From Blasia pusilla (lineage: Eukaryota > Marchantiophyta > Marchantiopsida > Blasiales), in contig CM114275.1 in assembly GCA_050084515.1 (NCBI GenBank), positions 13,950,001 to 14,014,000 on the forward strand: a stretch of 64,000 nucleotides of DNA, read 5' to 3'. The notes below the pieces were generated by a model. The model was not told the DNA's origin and ran no database searches. It was given only the letters and a program-made list of their open reading frames with translations. How positions within the stretch are numbered: the stretch's first letter is position 1; each line of letters begins with the position of its first letter. The translations under genes and the position numbers were made by a program. Shown one piece after another: positions 45,996 through 58,262 of the stretch.

Positions 45996-47324
45996 TCATG
46001 ACTTAAGCTCATCAAAGACAACATCGCAACTAATAATAAGCTCCCTACATGATGGAATGTAGCACTTACACTCCTTAGTTCCATCAGCATAGCCAATGAA
46101 GATACATCTTTCAGACTTGGGGTCTAATTTTTGACGTTTCTCAGAAGGAACATGAACATAACAAATACAACCAAATACTTTCAAGAATGAAAGATCAAGT
46201 TTACTTCCTTTGAAGACTTCAAATGGAGTTTTATCATGAACTCATGCTGTTGGAGTTTGGTTGATTAAAAAGACTGCACATGCTACAACCTCTGCCCAAT
46301 ATTCCTTAGGCATGTTCTTCTCATTTAGCATAGCTCATGCCACTTCAGCAATATGTCAATTCTTCCTCTCAGCCACTCCATTTTGTTGTGGAGTGTTACG
46401 GCAAGGCACTTGACGTTGGATGCCATTCTGACGTAAATAGTCATCAAACTCTGTTGAAAGATACTCTCCTCCTCCATCACATCGCAATTTCAAAATGTGT
46501 TCTCCAGTCTGCTTCTCTACTAGAACTCTGAATGTTTGGAACATTGAGAATATCTCTAACTTGGCTTTCAAAAAGTTTATCCATAGATATCTAGAGAAGT
46601 CATCAATAAATGAAACAAAGTATTGGCAACCACTAAGGCTATGTTGTGATGCTGTCCACGCATCACTATGGATCAACTCCGATATCCTGGATGTTCTTCC
46701 ACCTTGCTTTGGAAAAGGAAATCTAGCTTATTTGCCAAATTGGCAAGCATGACATACCTCTAACGTAGTAGGACTCGCTAATTTAGGGAGTTCTATTACT
46801 GTTTAAGATGATGAAAGATTCTGTGATCTTTGAAGATTCATATGTCCAATTCTTTTATGCCACACATTTAGATCTGTGACTTGTTGGCCGGATTGACCAT
46901 ACATTTTTTTTTAAATCTCTCGTATAGAAACATCTAATTTTAACATTCTACCATATCTAGTTTCTTTGGCTATCGTAGTCTGGTCATCCATTATTTCAAT
47001 GAAACAACCATCTGTGTTAAAATTCACTTGATTACCTTGTTCTACTATCTGTCCTATAAAGATCAGATTTCTTGCAATGGTAGGAATATAGAGAACATTT
47101 CCAAGAGCACAAAGACCATCTGATGCTATTAGAACTTTACCGGTCTGCCTGATATGATGTTGAGTGTCATCTCCTGTGAGCACAATTGCACGATCTTTCA
47201 CCGGCTCCAAACTACTTAACCATTTAGCTTTTGAGGTGATGTGATTTGATGCAGCAGAGTCAATGTACCAATTTGATGTCGAGTCGTTCTTGACCATTGC
47301 TCCCATATGATGAGTCCTGACCAA
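45996..47324 (-). pseudogene. Ty1/copia protease and integrase
   Basis: On the minus strand the protease is in frame 47324-46911, with active site WYIDSAASNHIT (DSA where DSG is usual). The integrase core follows in 46676-46356, with the acidic triad region HSDAW, LRCDGGGEYLS and NGVAERKN all present. The C-terminal integrase region is in frame 46184-45996 (VFGCICYVHVP, ERCIFIGYADGTKECKCYIP). Frames are separated by a few stops. Confidence 0.88.
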
Positions 47325-47413
47325 GAGATGCTCCGTTTGTGAATGTTGTTGTTCTTGGTACTACTCTTGGTGTTGTTGCTCCACATAGTTTTGTTGTATG
47401 ATGGCTCTTATTC

Positions 47414-48293
47414 TCATATCTGCCTTCTTGAAGCAAAAAATTGCATAGTGACCCTTAATCCCATAGCAATTGCAAGATCCATAGACCCTCTACTGTTGAC
47501 CTCGACCCCAACGGTTTCTACCATCACCACCTTGTGATTATGTTTGGTATTGGTTCGTTGTTGATTGAGTGGTATTATATTGAGTGCCTCTTCCTCCATA
47601 TGTTTGAAATCCACCATGACCACGAAAGCTTCTGCCACGACTCCTGCCTCTGTTTGATCCATAACCTACAAATAGCGCACTCTCTTGCAGACTAGACGAG
47701 CTACTGCTGCCTTCTAGGCGCATCTCTTCATTGATTAACAGTGGGACTAAATCTTGAAAGGTTGCATACTTCTCTCTCACAGAGATAGAGGTCTCAAAGG
47801 ACTTGTAAACCTTTGGAAGGCCTTGAAGAATGAACAAAATCATATCATCATCTTCTACTGTCACTCCAATGCTATTCAACTAATCAACAATATGTTTGAT
47901 ACTCAAAATATAATCATTGATGCTCTGCAATCCTTTCCTCACTTTGTTCAATTTCTGTTTCAATTGAAGCTTTCTGGCCTTTGTAGATATCTCGAACAAC
48001 TTTTCCAATGCATCCCAGATCTCCTTCGGAGTATTAACATCTTGAATGTGACCTATCATATGTGAACTGGTTGTTATTAAAATGTAGTGGATTACTTGCC
48101 TTGCGCGTTTGTTCAAGGCGCAAACATTCAAGTCTGTTGAGTCACCTTCTGGCTTGGCCTCATCACTTGTGACAAGCTCCCATAGTTCTTGACCCATGAG
48201 AAATTGTTTCATGCGAAACTTCCAAAGATTGTAATTCTGCTTATTTAGCTTCTGGCTTGTGATTGATGCTGAGGAATTCTTCATGATGAACAT
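47414..48293 (-). pseudogene. Ty1/copia Gag
   Basis: Minus-strand frame 48293-47880 contains the UBN2-type gag (LNKQNYNLWKFRMKQFL, then KEIWDALEKLFEI). A single stop separates it from 47879-47538, which ends in an RGRSRGRSFRG-rich stretch. In another frame around 47.45 kb a zinc-knuckle remnant CYGIKGHYAIFC is seen. A gag-pol polyprotein was probably continuous before decay. Confidence 0.87.
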
Positions 48294-48809
48294 GGAGAAT
48301 AGACCACTCCTATATAGAAATCGACCTGAAATTTGCCAAATGAATCAACTGTATGAAAGAAATAGTCGAAATTGGCCTGTATAGAGCAAACTGTATAACT
48401 TTTCTTCACTAATTGCACTTTCCTACGCTAAAATTGTTACTGAAGGAGCTGCGAATGTCAAATTATTTTAGTGGTAGGAGATGAGCCACCAACCCCATGA
48501 TCTCTCGTCTGGGAAGGCCTTCCTCCGAACAATTGAGCAATTTTGGATGCATTGGAAAGCTCTCAACAAGCTCTACTAGATGGCTAGAAATAGCCTATGA
48601 CATCATTCTAGACGTTGCGAACCCAGATGGTTAAATCGACTGGGAAAACCCAAAAAATGCCTCCAAAGTTTTATCACTGTTAAGCTCCACCTGAAATCTG
48701 CATCCACTGAGCTCTGAACAAAATTTCCTTCCCTCAAACTGAATTTGTGCCTTCTCTTGCCTCTCTTTTCTCCTCAAACACCAAGAATTTCAAGTGATGT
48801 TCTCTTACC
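48294..48809 (-). other. Leader of the Ty1/copia element
   Basis: Untranslated sequence between the primer binding site and the gag ATG on the minus strand; no conserved frame. Confidence 0.6.
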
Positions 48810-48821
48810 GCTCTGATACCA
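48810..48821 (-). other. Primer binding site, initiator tRNA-Met type
   Basis: Reads TGGTATCAGAGC on the minus strand directly after the 5' LTR. This is the usual plant Ty1/copia primer site complementary to the 3' end of initiator tRNA-Met. Confidence 0.9.
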
Positions 48822-49133
48822 TGTGGAAAAATTCTAAAGAAGCATAACTAGTGGGAAACGACTCTCACACTCACACACCACCATGGAGAACAAAATTTGC
48901 AATAAGAGAATGAGTGGAGGCTAGTCCCCTTCTCAATTATATAGGGTGTGTACAAGCAACCCTAACCCTTATCTTAACCATAGTCTCGAGTTAGACTAAC
49001 TGTGATTAACTAACCCTTGTTAAGATAATCGCGCTTAATTGACCAACCAAGATTAAGCTTCCCTACTTCGTATGAGTACCAAATATAGTAGTTCAGCAGT
49101 CTCATGAGCTTGACTGTAACTCAATCTTCAATA
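48822..49133 (-). repeat. 5' LTR of Ty1/copia element
   Basis: The partner of 43807-44117. On the minus strand it begins TATTGAAGATTGAG and ends in CCACA next to the primer binding site. The first dinucleotide is TA where TG is usual. Confidence 0.92.
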
Positions 49134-49400
49134 TTTCGGGCCTTATATGATTAGGCGTTGATCGACCACCACACCAATATGTGGATGCAAGCATGTTCTC
49201 AGAGGGTTGAGTTATTTCGGAGAGTGATGCCTATGGCGTTTGAGAACTTGGAAATTGTGCATCATTAGGATACGTTGAGGTATGCGACTATTTGGGGAGG
49301 TGGTTATGGACCGACTATCCAGAGGTTTCATCGGGGAAACTAGCTCTACTTGCAAAAATATACCCATGATGTTGGATGTGATTGCAGGGTGCATCATCTT
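49134..49400 (+). pseudogene. Ty3 integrase, 3' part (copy B) after the copia insertion
   Basis: It resumes with TTTCG and sequence matching the integrase at 56.86-57.39 kb (CGTTGATCGACCACCACACC, then GTTTGAGAACTTGG). It is shorter than the equivalent, so part of the integrase between the third catalytic residue and the C-terminus is deleted. Together with 43111-43806 it forms one integrase split by the copia element. Confidence 0.8.
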
Positions 49401-49660
49401 GAGAGTGTGTGATGTGTTGCTATCTGGTATTCTCTTATTGGAGGGATGCGATGGTATGGTTTGGAAGGACCATATGCCTAACTATGCACGATGTCACATT
49501 CCTAACATTGAAGATACAGTTGATCCGAGCTTGCCTTGTATGTTGTGTGGTTCTGCCCGTGGTGTAGCCCTTATGCTAGTCATTGATGGTTGTTCGAGAG
49601 CAAGGCATATGGCATGTCTGACGCCACCTCTCACTAGGGTTTTTCGGGGATGATCGATAT
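49380..49660 (+). pseudogene. PHD finger at the integrase C-terminus (copy B)
   Basis: The frame 49282-49653 reads through the conserved pre-PHD region (DGMVWKDHMPNYARCHIPNI) into CMLCGSARGVALMLVIDGC...RHMACLTPPLTRV. The first Cys pair, the fourth Cys, the His and the next Cys are present. The third Cys is Ile, and the final Cys pair is lost by a stop after VFRG. It has the same position and flanks as the PHD at 57.56 kb. Confidence 0.8.
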
Positions 49661-49865
49661 GCCCCAGATGTACATAGAGTAGGTAGTTATATATTTTGAC
49701 TTATGTTTGTGATATGGATGACAAGAAGGCGACTAATGATGAGGCCACATGAGCACCCGACCTTTTTGCTCTTAGCGTCCTAGAGACGTATGTCATGGTA
49801 GGTAGGGATAGATGGTTATCTGGAGTTAGAGGGACCTAACCACCAACTAGGGGAGCGATTGGAGT

Positions 49866-50690
<825 letters not shown>

Positions 50691-50691
50691 C

Positions 50692-51939
50692 TTAATTCCT
50701 CTTAAACATCAATCTTTAGAGTTGCGGAAGCGTATGTTGAGTAAGACATGCTCTCATTGTTGATCTCCACACTCACGCTCGGGGCTCTCACTTCCACAAA
50801 AATACCCCATCACATGCGACAAAGCAAGGGGTTTTTAAATTGCGGCCCTCGAAAGACTCATAAAGTTTTGTGGAAGAACAATAGGGTTCAATTTATTCCA
50901 AAGCGCTCTTAAAAGAACAATAGGGTCTTTGTATCAGTCGTGCTTCTATGGAAGATGTTCAGAAAAGATAGGGGTTATACGCACAAAATATAAATCATAT
51001 GTGTGTGCATATGATTTATGACCTTGTCCCATCTACTTTAAATTTATGGAAAATTTAATTTTATATAAATTATCCTCCCTACCAAATAAATTCCCTTGCA
51101 AGAAAATTTAGAGGGAAGAAAATGGTCCTCTCTTTTTTAAATTGGCTTCTCCCCTTGGGTTTGGTTTTAGGTTTCTAAAAACCTTTGGAAGATGAGGTTA
51201 GAGGTTTGAGCCGCCACTCGAAGAAGCTTGCGATGCATATTGATGTTTGGATAAGGAGCTTGCAATGCACGTTAATGTTCAAACTAGGAGCTTGCGCATG
51301 TAGGTTGATGATCGAAGGAGGAGCGAGATTATGATCGAGCGAGCTTCATGTGCATTTCATGTGGTGAAATATCCTCCAATTGCGTCCTTGCTTTTTTCCT
51401 GCAATCCTCGGTTACTAGTAGAAGGTGAATTTTTGGCTCAAGAAGGTTCGGATGTTTGAGAGAGCACCGCCAACAATCTGATCAAATCGTTAGGAGAGAA
51501 GGTACTCATTGGGGTAAATGTAAGGGCAGAAATCTCAATTCATGTTTTGGTGATGATGGGCTTGATGATTTTTTCCAAATTTCACTCAATTGAGCATCAT
51601 ATGCATTTGCATCAGTGAACTAGATGGGGAACAACCCAAGCAGTTGGAGGATGGGGCGGCGGGCGCACTTCTTTTCATGCATTTATGTGGTACTTCTTAT
51701 TAACCTAGGCAAACATTGCATGTTGCAGATTGGAGGCTTGAGCTAGATGAATTACTTGGGTGCAGTGGTTGATTTCTTTCTTGCGTTGGAACTCTGCTTT
51801 GCTAAACGTGGTGGTGGATCGTGTGTTTTTTTTTTACTTGGTAAGGATCGCTTATTTCTCCCTTTTCTAGCATTCTTTGTTGCCGTCTCCTTTAGTCATC
51901 TCTCTATTATTTTTATATATATATATAATTATTTTTATT
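50692..51939. other. Intergenic region, no supported gene
   Basis: AT-rich DNA with a few G-rich stretches near 51.2-51.7 kb. The frame 51747-51962 is hydrophobic but lacks recognisable motifs and has no upstream gene context. Nothing else is seen. Confidence 0.4.
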
Positions 51940-51946
51940 ATTATGG

Positions 51947-52133
51947 GAGAGTGCCTTCTTGATTTGCAAACATCTCTTTGCTTGACACGTGGCAATGGGA
52001 CAACAATAAAATATTTTATATGTTATTGGTAGTAAGAAAAAAATTGATTTTGTGTGCAACATCATCAATCTTTTCCCTTCACCTCTTCCTCCACGGGCTA
52101 TGTACTATCTTCCATAATAATAATATAGATTTC
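51947..52133. mobile_element. Helitron-related segment with opposed 5' ends
   Basis: Starts TTATGGGAGAGTGCCTTCTTGA, the same family as the Helitron at 16.955 kb (shared GATTTGCAAACAT and TTATTGGTAGTAAGAAA). It ends CCATAATAATAATATAGATT, the reverse complement of a Helitron 5' end. The two outer edges therefore look like opposed 5' ends, as from nested or rearranged copies. No CTAG end is present. Confidence 0.5.
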
Positions 52134-52254
52134 CGATTCTTGGGTGCGCTCTCGCATGAGAGAGCTTTGGAGCTCATTCTTTCTTTGTTGAACCTCTTCG
52201 TATGACGCGGCAGAGCTATGGTCCTCCTTGCCTTGTGAGTAATCCAAGCCTCTC

Positions 52255-52333
<79 letters not shown>

Positions 52334-52450
52334 GGTACTCGATTATCTCGATGTTTACATACCATGAGCTAGTATGGTATCCTCTGTGTTTATGTGTGTA
52401 TTTGGTGACAACAATATCTGTTGTGTAAGGATATGTATGCACACAAAAAT
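52134..52450 (+). repeat. Isolated Ty3 LTR fragment with GA tract
   Basis: Carries GAGAGCTTTGGAGCTCATTC, TTGTTGAACCTCTTCG, CCTCCTTGCCTTGTGAGTAA, a GA tract of 72 bases (52258-52329) and the TTTTGGTACTCGATTATCTC...GTATGCACACA end. Its upstream half is missing, cut by the Helitron-related segment at 52133. Confidence 0.75.
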
Positions 52451-53425
52451 ATTGACAAGTCTTCAAGTTTAGTCTACATGCAAAGCATCCAGGTATTGTG
52501 CAATTGGCTATTCATCTTCCAAACCAACAAAGAGTTTAATCCAATGATGATCATGCTCCTCATAATCTTCTTAAAAAAATTAAGGAGACGACTCTAATAT
52601 AATAATTTGCAACTAATCAATATGACTCCATTGCTTGATAATATCTATATAATATTGAATTCTCTTCACATTTTTGTCAAAGTAATAAGAGATGGATTCG
52701 TAGGGTACAAAGAAGAAATGATCGTGGTCATCCTATTGTTGGGTCATACCTTACTCATCTAGATAATTGTATTCCAACTCAAATCTATTTGTATTAGATA
52801 TTCCTTCACATTAGGTTTTGTTATTTCATCCTATAGTGGAATGGGATGGGCTAATTTATTCCATTTAATGAAAGATAAAGGAGAAGGTTATTGGTTGAGA
52901 TTACTCCTTTATCATTTTCAAGGAATAACATCATATGAATGCTTGAGAATTGGGGATGGAATATTACATCCAATATTTTAGGAGGTTTTTTATTTTAATC
53001 TAAATGGGACTTCTAGAGGATGGTAAAGAAGTGTTCTCTTGCTTGTGCAATTTGCACAAGTGCTTTACTTTGTCATATCTTTGCAATCATTTTAACTTAC
53101 AACACACCTACTCAACTTGCTGCACTCTATACACATTGCTTGGTTCCACTCATAGAATATCTTCTATACAAATGACATGAGGTTTTATTACTTCTTCAAA
53201 CATACCTTTTTTCTTGATATTCTTTTCAATTTAACATGAAATGAACTAATTATGATATCTATCTTTTCCTTGACTTGATTATTGCAAAAATCAAGAATTC
53301 ATGATTTTTTTTGGATGCTTCTATCATTAATTTTGCACTGATAAAAGTGTATCACTATTAGCAAGATCAAGAAAAGAGATTTTCTGATTTTCCACACATG
53401 CTCCAAGCTAACTTAGAAAGCTTCA
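52451..53425. other. AT-rich intergenic region, no supported gene
   Basis: No open frame, repeat or RNA was recognised; stops are dense on both strands. Confidence 0.45.
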
Positions 53426-54250
53426 TTTCACCACGTGGCGCAATTACGCCTATGATTTCCTCACTTGTTGTTTGCGTCCGCCATCCAGGGTTACCAAAGT
53501 TCCCTACAGAGGGACATTTCATTGTTGGGGGCACAGGACTTGGAGCGGGTAGGGACCATGGATTTGGTCATTGCAGGTTGGCCGTGTCAGGGCCAATCGA
53601 GTGCTGGACGAGGTGGCGGGTTAGCTGATTCTCGGTCCATGTTATTTTGGGAGATGATGCAGATCTTGCGACACTTGCAAGAGCATCAGTCCTATTCTCT
53701 AGCATACATTATAGAGAATGTACCGATTTTGGGCGATTCGAGGTTAGGCGTGGTGACGAGTGCATAGATCAGCCCAACAGTGTTGTTGGATGCGGCAAGT
53801 GTGGGTTCACGAGCATATTGCTCGTGTCTTTGGTGGACCAATTTGGCGCCACATGAGGTTTTACGGAGGGCGTATGCGAGATTGGAGCGCCCCTCTCATT
53901 TGTTGTTGCATTCTATTCTGGATCCAGGTTGTCGATCATAGGTAGCGAGGCACGATGATTGATTACCGTTGACTGTGGTCAACCAGATTGGCATGCCACG
54001 GGCAGCCTTTCCCACGTTTGTGAGGTTTCCCACTTCCTATGCATTCAAGGAGGCCAGGACTGGCTTGGTTTGGGATGACCAGGTACAGTAGTTGGTAGAG
54101 CCCAATGCCGATGAGCGAGAGCGAGCAATGGGATTTCCCACATGAGTGATGGCAATACCGTCACTATCAAAGGCATCACGACGTCATGTCTTAGGTTAGG
54201 CCATGGATTTGAACTACTTGACATGGATTTCAACTTAGGAGTCGTTGAGC
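53426..54250 (+). pseudogene. DNMT3-like cytosine-C5 DNA methyltransferase domain (copy C, 5'-truncated)
   Basis: This copy starts after motif I, at a position equal to about 40.43 kb. Motif IV, DLVIAGWPCQGQSSAG (frame 53465-53767), keeps the catalytic Pro-Cys that is lost in copy B. Next come LFWEMMQILRHL and motif VI (AYIIENV, about 53703-53723). The region 53.8-53.95 kb corresponds to motif VIII in a shifted frame. Motif X, ADERERAMGFPT, lies near 54.11-54.15 kb, followed by the conserved terminal block. Stops and frameshifts interrupt it between motifs VI and X. Together with copy B all main motifs of the ancestral domain are visible. Reverse transcriptase follows in the same orientation. 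Confidence 0.87.
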
Positions 54251-54785
54251 GCATCGTTTGAGGATGCGACAGATCATAGCTATTGCGTTGGTGAGCCCCA
54301 TGCCTATTGAGACGATTGAGGAAGTGGCTCGGGGCAAGACTCGAGGAGATTGAATCACCAGGGGTGATAAGGAGAGACACCCTTGGACTTCTTGGGATTT
54401 TTTGTAGGTACGCAGGGAGATAATAGCCACATCATCGAGCGTGATTCCCGGTACTGCACGTGGAGGAGGTCATATGTTGCACTTGGCTATAGGGGAGCAG
54501 TCGAGTCATGTTGTCTAAGACGGGGTCGAGTCATGTTGTCTAAGACGGGGTTGCACCATAGCAACCATCGATACCCGCGCTTGAGAGTCCTACTGTAGTC
54601 ACGATGGAGACTTGGGAGCCAGATGTGGGCCCTAAGTTGACAGGAGGAGAGCGGCGCTAGATACATCAGTTCCTTAGGAGTTATAGGAGTTGTTTTGCAT
54701 TTAGCATGCATGATTTTGGTATGTTGAAGGGTCGAGGGATTCGCATAGCGTTGTCTATCTAGCGACACACCGATCTTTCGACGAC
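54251..54785 (+). other. Linker between methyltransferase and reverse transcriptase (copy C)
   Basis: Equivalent to 41.25-41.75 kb. It includes a small tandem duplication (GTCGAGTCATGTTGTCTAAG occurs at about 54502 and 54529) not present in copy B. No domain is recognised. Confidence 0.5.
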
Positions 54786-56060
54786 CCTACAGATACATTG
54801 ACATGGAGAGGGCCCTGATTCAGAGCAGAAGCCAGGATTTGGTTGGAGCACAACTAGTGGAGATATCACATGGAGAGTATGCATCTGTGGCTGTCATACC
54901 CGCCAAGCAGGATGTGCATGGTAACTGGACGGATAGGTGGATGTGCGGAGATTACCGGCCTATCAATAGGCAGACGAAGTTTGATAGGTATGCCCACTCT
55001 TGAGGAGATCTTTGATGCCATTGGCCATGCAAAGATCTTCAATTCGTTAGATCTTCCAGTTGGATACCATCAGTTGCCTATCAGATTGGAGGACAGGCAG
55101 AAGACGGCATTTTGAGGCATTGACCCTTACGGGAAGGATTATTTCTACCAGTGGCGGTTCTTATCATTTGGGTTGAAGAACGCCCCAGCTGAGTTTCAGA
55201 GGGTCATGGATAGGATCTTAATTGGTAGGTCTGGATTTTGCTACGTGTTACATTGATGACATCGTAGTCTTTAGCGCCACGGTTGAGGAGCATGAGCGAC
55301 ATCTAGAGGAGGTGTTTTGATCATTGCAGTTACATGGGCTGAAGCTACATCCAAGCAAGTGCAAGTTTTTCTATGACCAGATTGAGTACTTGGGTCACAC
55401 AATATACCCAGGTGGCCTTTCTGTGCAGCAGACGAAGATAGAGGCTATTTTACGCATTCCACGCCCTACAGATGTGAGTCGAGTTCGTGCATTCATGTGT
55501 TTGGCAAACTTTTATCGACGGTACGTCGAGGGTTTCAATTTGATTGCAAAGCCGCTAACCTTGCTGACCAAGGTGGATCACAAGTGGCACATGGGGGATG
55601 AGCAAGAGAGAGCATTTCAACTGCTCAAGGACCGATTGACGTCCGCACCCATATTGAGGAGACCAATCAAGGGGCATCCTTTCCAATTGCATACCGATTG
55701 GAGCATATTGGGGCTTGGAGCTGTGCTCACCCAACATGACAATGAGGGTAGAGAGTTCATGGTGGCTTATGCTAGTCGCTCGAACAATGCAGCAAAGGCA
55801 AAGTATAGCTCGTATGAGGATGAGTGCTTGGCTCCAGTGTGGGCTATCACACATTTCAGGTGTTATCTATTCGGAAATGTCTTTACCATTTTTACTGATC
55901 ACTAGCCACATAAGTGGTTGATGGAGTCCGAAAAGCTTACAAGGAAGCTTGCGAGATGGGCTCTGTTATTGCAGGAGTATGATTTCCACGTGGTGCATAG
56001 ACCTGGGATGCTCAACCAAGATGCAGATGGATTGAGCCCTAACCCATGCCCGAGTCAACG
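54786..56060 (+). pseudogene. Ty3 reverse transcriptase and RNase H (copy C), nearly intact motifs
   Basis: Frames 54803-55003, 54870-55115 and 55324-55905 together cover the domain: CGDYRPINRQTKFDRY, EEIFDAIGHAKIFNSLDL, GYHQLPIRLEDRQKTAF, GLKNAPAEFQRVMDRIL and the catalytic YIDDIVVFSA (YIDD at 55249-55260). RNase H follows with FQLHTDWSILGLGAVLTQHD, AYASRSNNAAKAKYSSYEDE and CYLFGNVFTIFTDH, then VHRPGMLNQDADGLS. A handful of stops and frameshifts remain, and one TAG follows FTDH. This is the best-preserved pol in the window. Confidence 0.9.
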
Positions 56061-57397
56061 AGATGCGATTGGGGCTCGTTGGCATGGTGAGAGTGATGAG
56101 GAGTTGGTCCAGGATGGCACGCGTCAACCTATTTGGGCTTGTTGGCTATGGAGAGCCAAATTGCTGAGACTTCGATGGCGAGGTCTAATGGAGAGTCCTT
56201 AGATCCAGAGGTCGGTGAGGAGACGATAAGTGGCCGAGATATTCACGACAATGGAGTAGTCTTGGAGTACCTGCCTAGTGGCAGCGTCGCAAGCACAATG
56301 GGTGCCAGAGAGCGGGATCAGATCCTATAGCGAGCTAGACGGTGGGAGGGGACACATGTGTTGCGCGTTTGGGAGGATGGTAGAGTGCGTGTAGTCCCTC
56401 ATCCTTCACAAAGAGCATGTCTGATGCGTCATGCCCACGAGGAGTTGGGTCATTTTGGAGTGAAGCTGACGTACAACTTGCTCCAGATACAGTATTGGTG
56501 GCGAGGCATGCAGACTGACGTTCAGCAGTTTGTTGCCAGATGCATGGCACGTGTGTGATAGGGTCCGGACATCATTCAATGCTCCGATTCCACAGCTGCA
56601 TCCACTTCCGATCATGGATTTAGGTTATAGATGGAGTTTGGATTTTGCAGGATCTTTACCTTAGACGGAGCGCCATAGTCGTTATGTGTTGGTGATGGTC
56701 GAGCACTTCTCGAAATGGATAGAGTTGGTTGCATTTCTTGACAAAGCAAGTGAGGGAGTAGCGTATCCTTCCTAGATCGAGTGTTGAGTCATTATTGCGC
56801 ACCAATTGAGGTGTTGACAGACCAAGGTACAGAGTTTCGCGGGGAGTTTCAGGCCTTCTGTGATCAGGTGTTGATTGACCACCACACCACTTCGCGAGAT
56901 ATTCCTGAGATGGATGGACTAGCGGAGAGGGTTATGCAGACAGTGAGGAGAGGGTTATGCAGACGATGAAGAGAGGATTGCGCAAGTATAGTTTGCAGAG
57001 AGGTCACCTAGGAGATTGGGACCTCCCATTTGCCGTGGATGGCGATGGGATACAGATTTAGCAGGCAGGCATCTTTAGCGTCTTTATCACCGTACTTGCT
57101 ACTTTATGGCTGAGATCCGAATTTACCTACGGCCATTCTTCAAGATGTTGGTGAGGTGTTGAACCTTGATGACTTTGATGTATGGATGCGAGCATGTTCT
57201 TAAAGGGCTGAGTTGTTTAAGAGAGTGATGCCCATGGCGTTTGAGAACTTGGTGATTGCGCAACATCAGGATACGTTGAGGTATGCGACTATTCGGGAAG
57301 GTGGTTATCGACCTACTATTCAGAGGTTTTATCAGGGAGACTATGTCTACTTGCAGCAGACGACACCCATGACTTTGGATGTGCAGGGCGCACTATC
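56061..57397 (+). pseudogene. Ty3 integrase (copy C)
   Basis: The zinc-binding region is in frame 56358-56558 (LMRHAHEELGHFGVK ... VARCMARV; the last Cys of HHCC appears changed or frame-shifted). The catalytic core holds D1 in SLDFAG (about 56.64 kb), D2 in VLTDQGTEFRGEF (frame 56781-56969) and the Glu in MDGLAERVMQTV. The C-terminal region is in frame 57213-57401 (RYATIREGGYRPTIQRFYQG). Frameshifts fall near 56.77, 56.96 and 57.2 kb. Integrase would join element cDNA to host DNA, and the PHD finger follows directly. Confidence 0.87.
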
Positions 57398-57697
57398 TTG
57401 AGAGTGCGTGAGGTTTTGTCGTCTGATGTTCTCTTATTCAAGGGACGCGATGGTATGGTTTGGAAGGACCATGTGCGTAATTGTGCGCCATGTCACCTTC
57501 CTAACATTGACGGTACAGTTGATCTGAGCTTAGCAGTAGTTCCTACAGGATTGCGATGTATGTTGTGTGGTTTTGCTCATGGTGCAACCACTATGCTAGT
57601 CTGTGATGGATGTTTGAGAGGATGGCATATGGCATGTTTGACGCGACCTCTCACTAGGGTTCCTCGGGGACAATGGATGTCTCCCACATGTACATAG
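57398..57697 (+). pseudogene. Integrase tail with C4HC3-type PHD finger (copy C)
   Basis: Residues 1-50 of this frame resemble the tail after Ty3 integrases and contain NCAPCHLPNIDGTVD. The PHD finger covers about 57557-57694. It shows CMLC, a spacer, CDGC, GWHMAC, then PPL/RPL-TRVPRG and W at the usual place. Seven of eight ligands are visible; one of the last pair is Ser (SPTC), while copy D keeps CPKC there. PHD fingers read histone H3 tails, often with K4 methylation as the deciding mark. In many Ty3 elements a chromodomain sits at this position and guides integration. The TAG at about 57401 separates it from the integrase frame in this copy. Confidence 0.85.
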
Positions 57698-58262
57698 AGT
57701 AGGTAGTTCTAGATTGTGACTTGTGTGTGTGACATGGATGACAAGAAGGCGACTAACGATGGGGCCTCATGAACACCCGGTCTTTTTGCTCTTAGCGTCT
57801 AAGAGATATATATCATTCTAAGTAGGGATAGATAGTTATCTTGAGTTAGACAGTAGGTCAAGAGCCAAGGAGGTGACCTGCGAGCATAGGTTACCGAGGA
57901 GAGAGTTTGGGAGAGGGAAGGGGATATACCTCCAAGAGAGAGAGCTTGAGAGCTCATTCTCTCCTTGTTGAACCTCTTGGCATGAGGCGGTGGAGCTATG
58001 GTCCTCCTTGCCTTGTGTGTGTAACCCAAGCCCCTCATTAGGAAAGTGGGTTTGGTTTGACATGAGAGAGAGTGCACACCATGGAGAGCTTGGTGTGAGA
58101 TGTGATGTGAGATTTCATTGATTTGATTGGAGATATTTTGGTACCTCTCATCTCGTTGTTTGGATGTCATGATTTAGCATAGGATCATGTGTGTTTTTGT
58201 GTATGTTCGGCGACAACGATGTATGTTTTGTAGCGATGTATATGCGCACGACAAAGTAATCG
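57698..58262 (+). repeat. 3' untranslated region and LTR-like block of copy C
   Basis: Matches 49.67-49.83 kb up to GAGTTAGA, then jumps to GTAGGTCAAGAGCCAAGGAG, so about 390 bases of the LTR 5' part are deleted relative to copy B. The GA tract is only 9 bases (58064-58072). It ends with TTTTGGTACCTCTCATCTCG...ATGCGCACGACA at 58137-58253. Confidence 0.65.
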
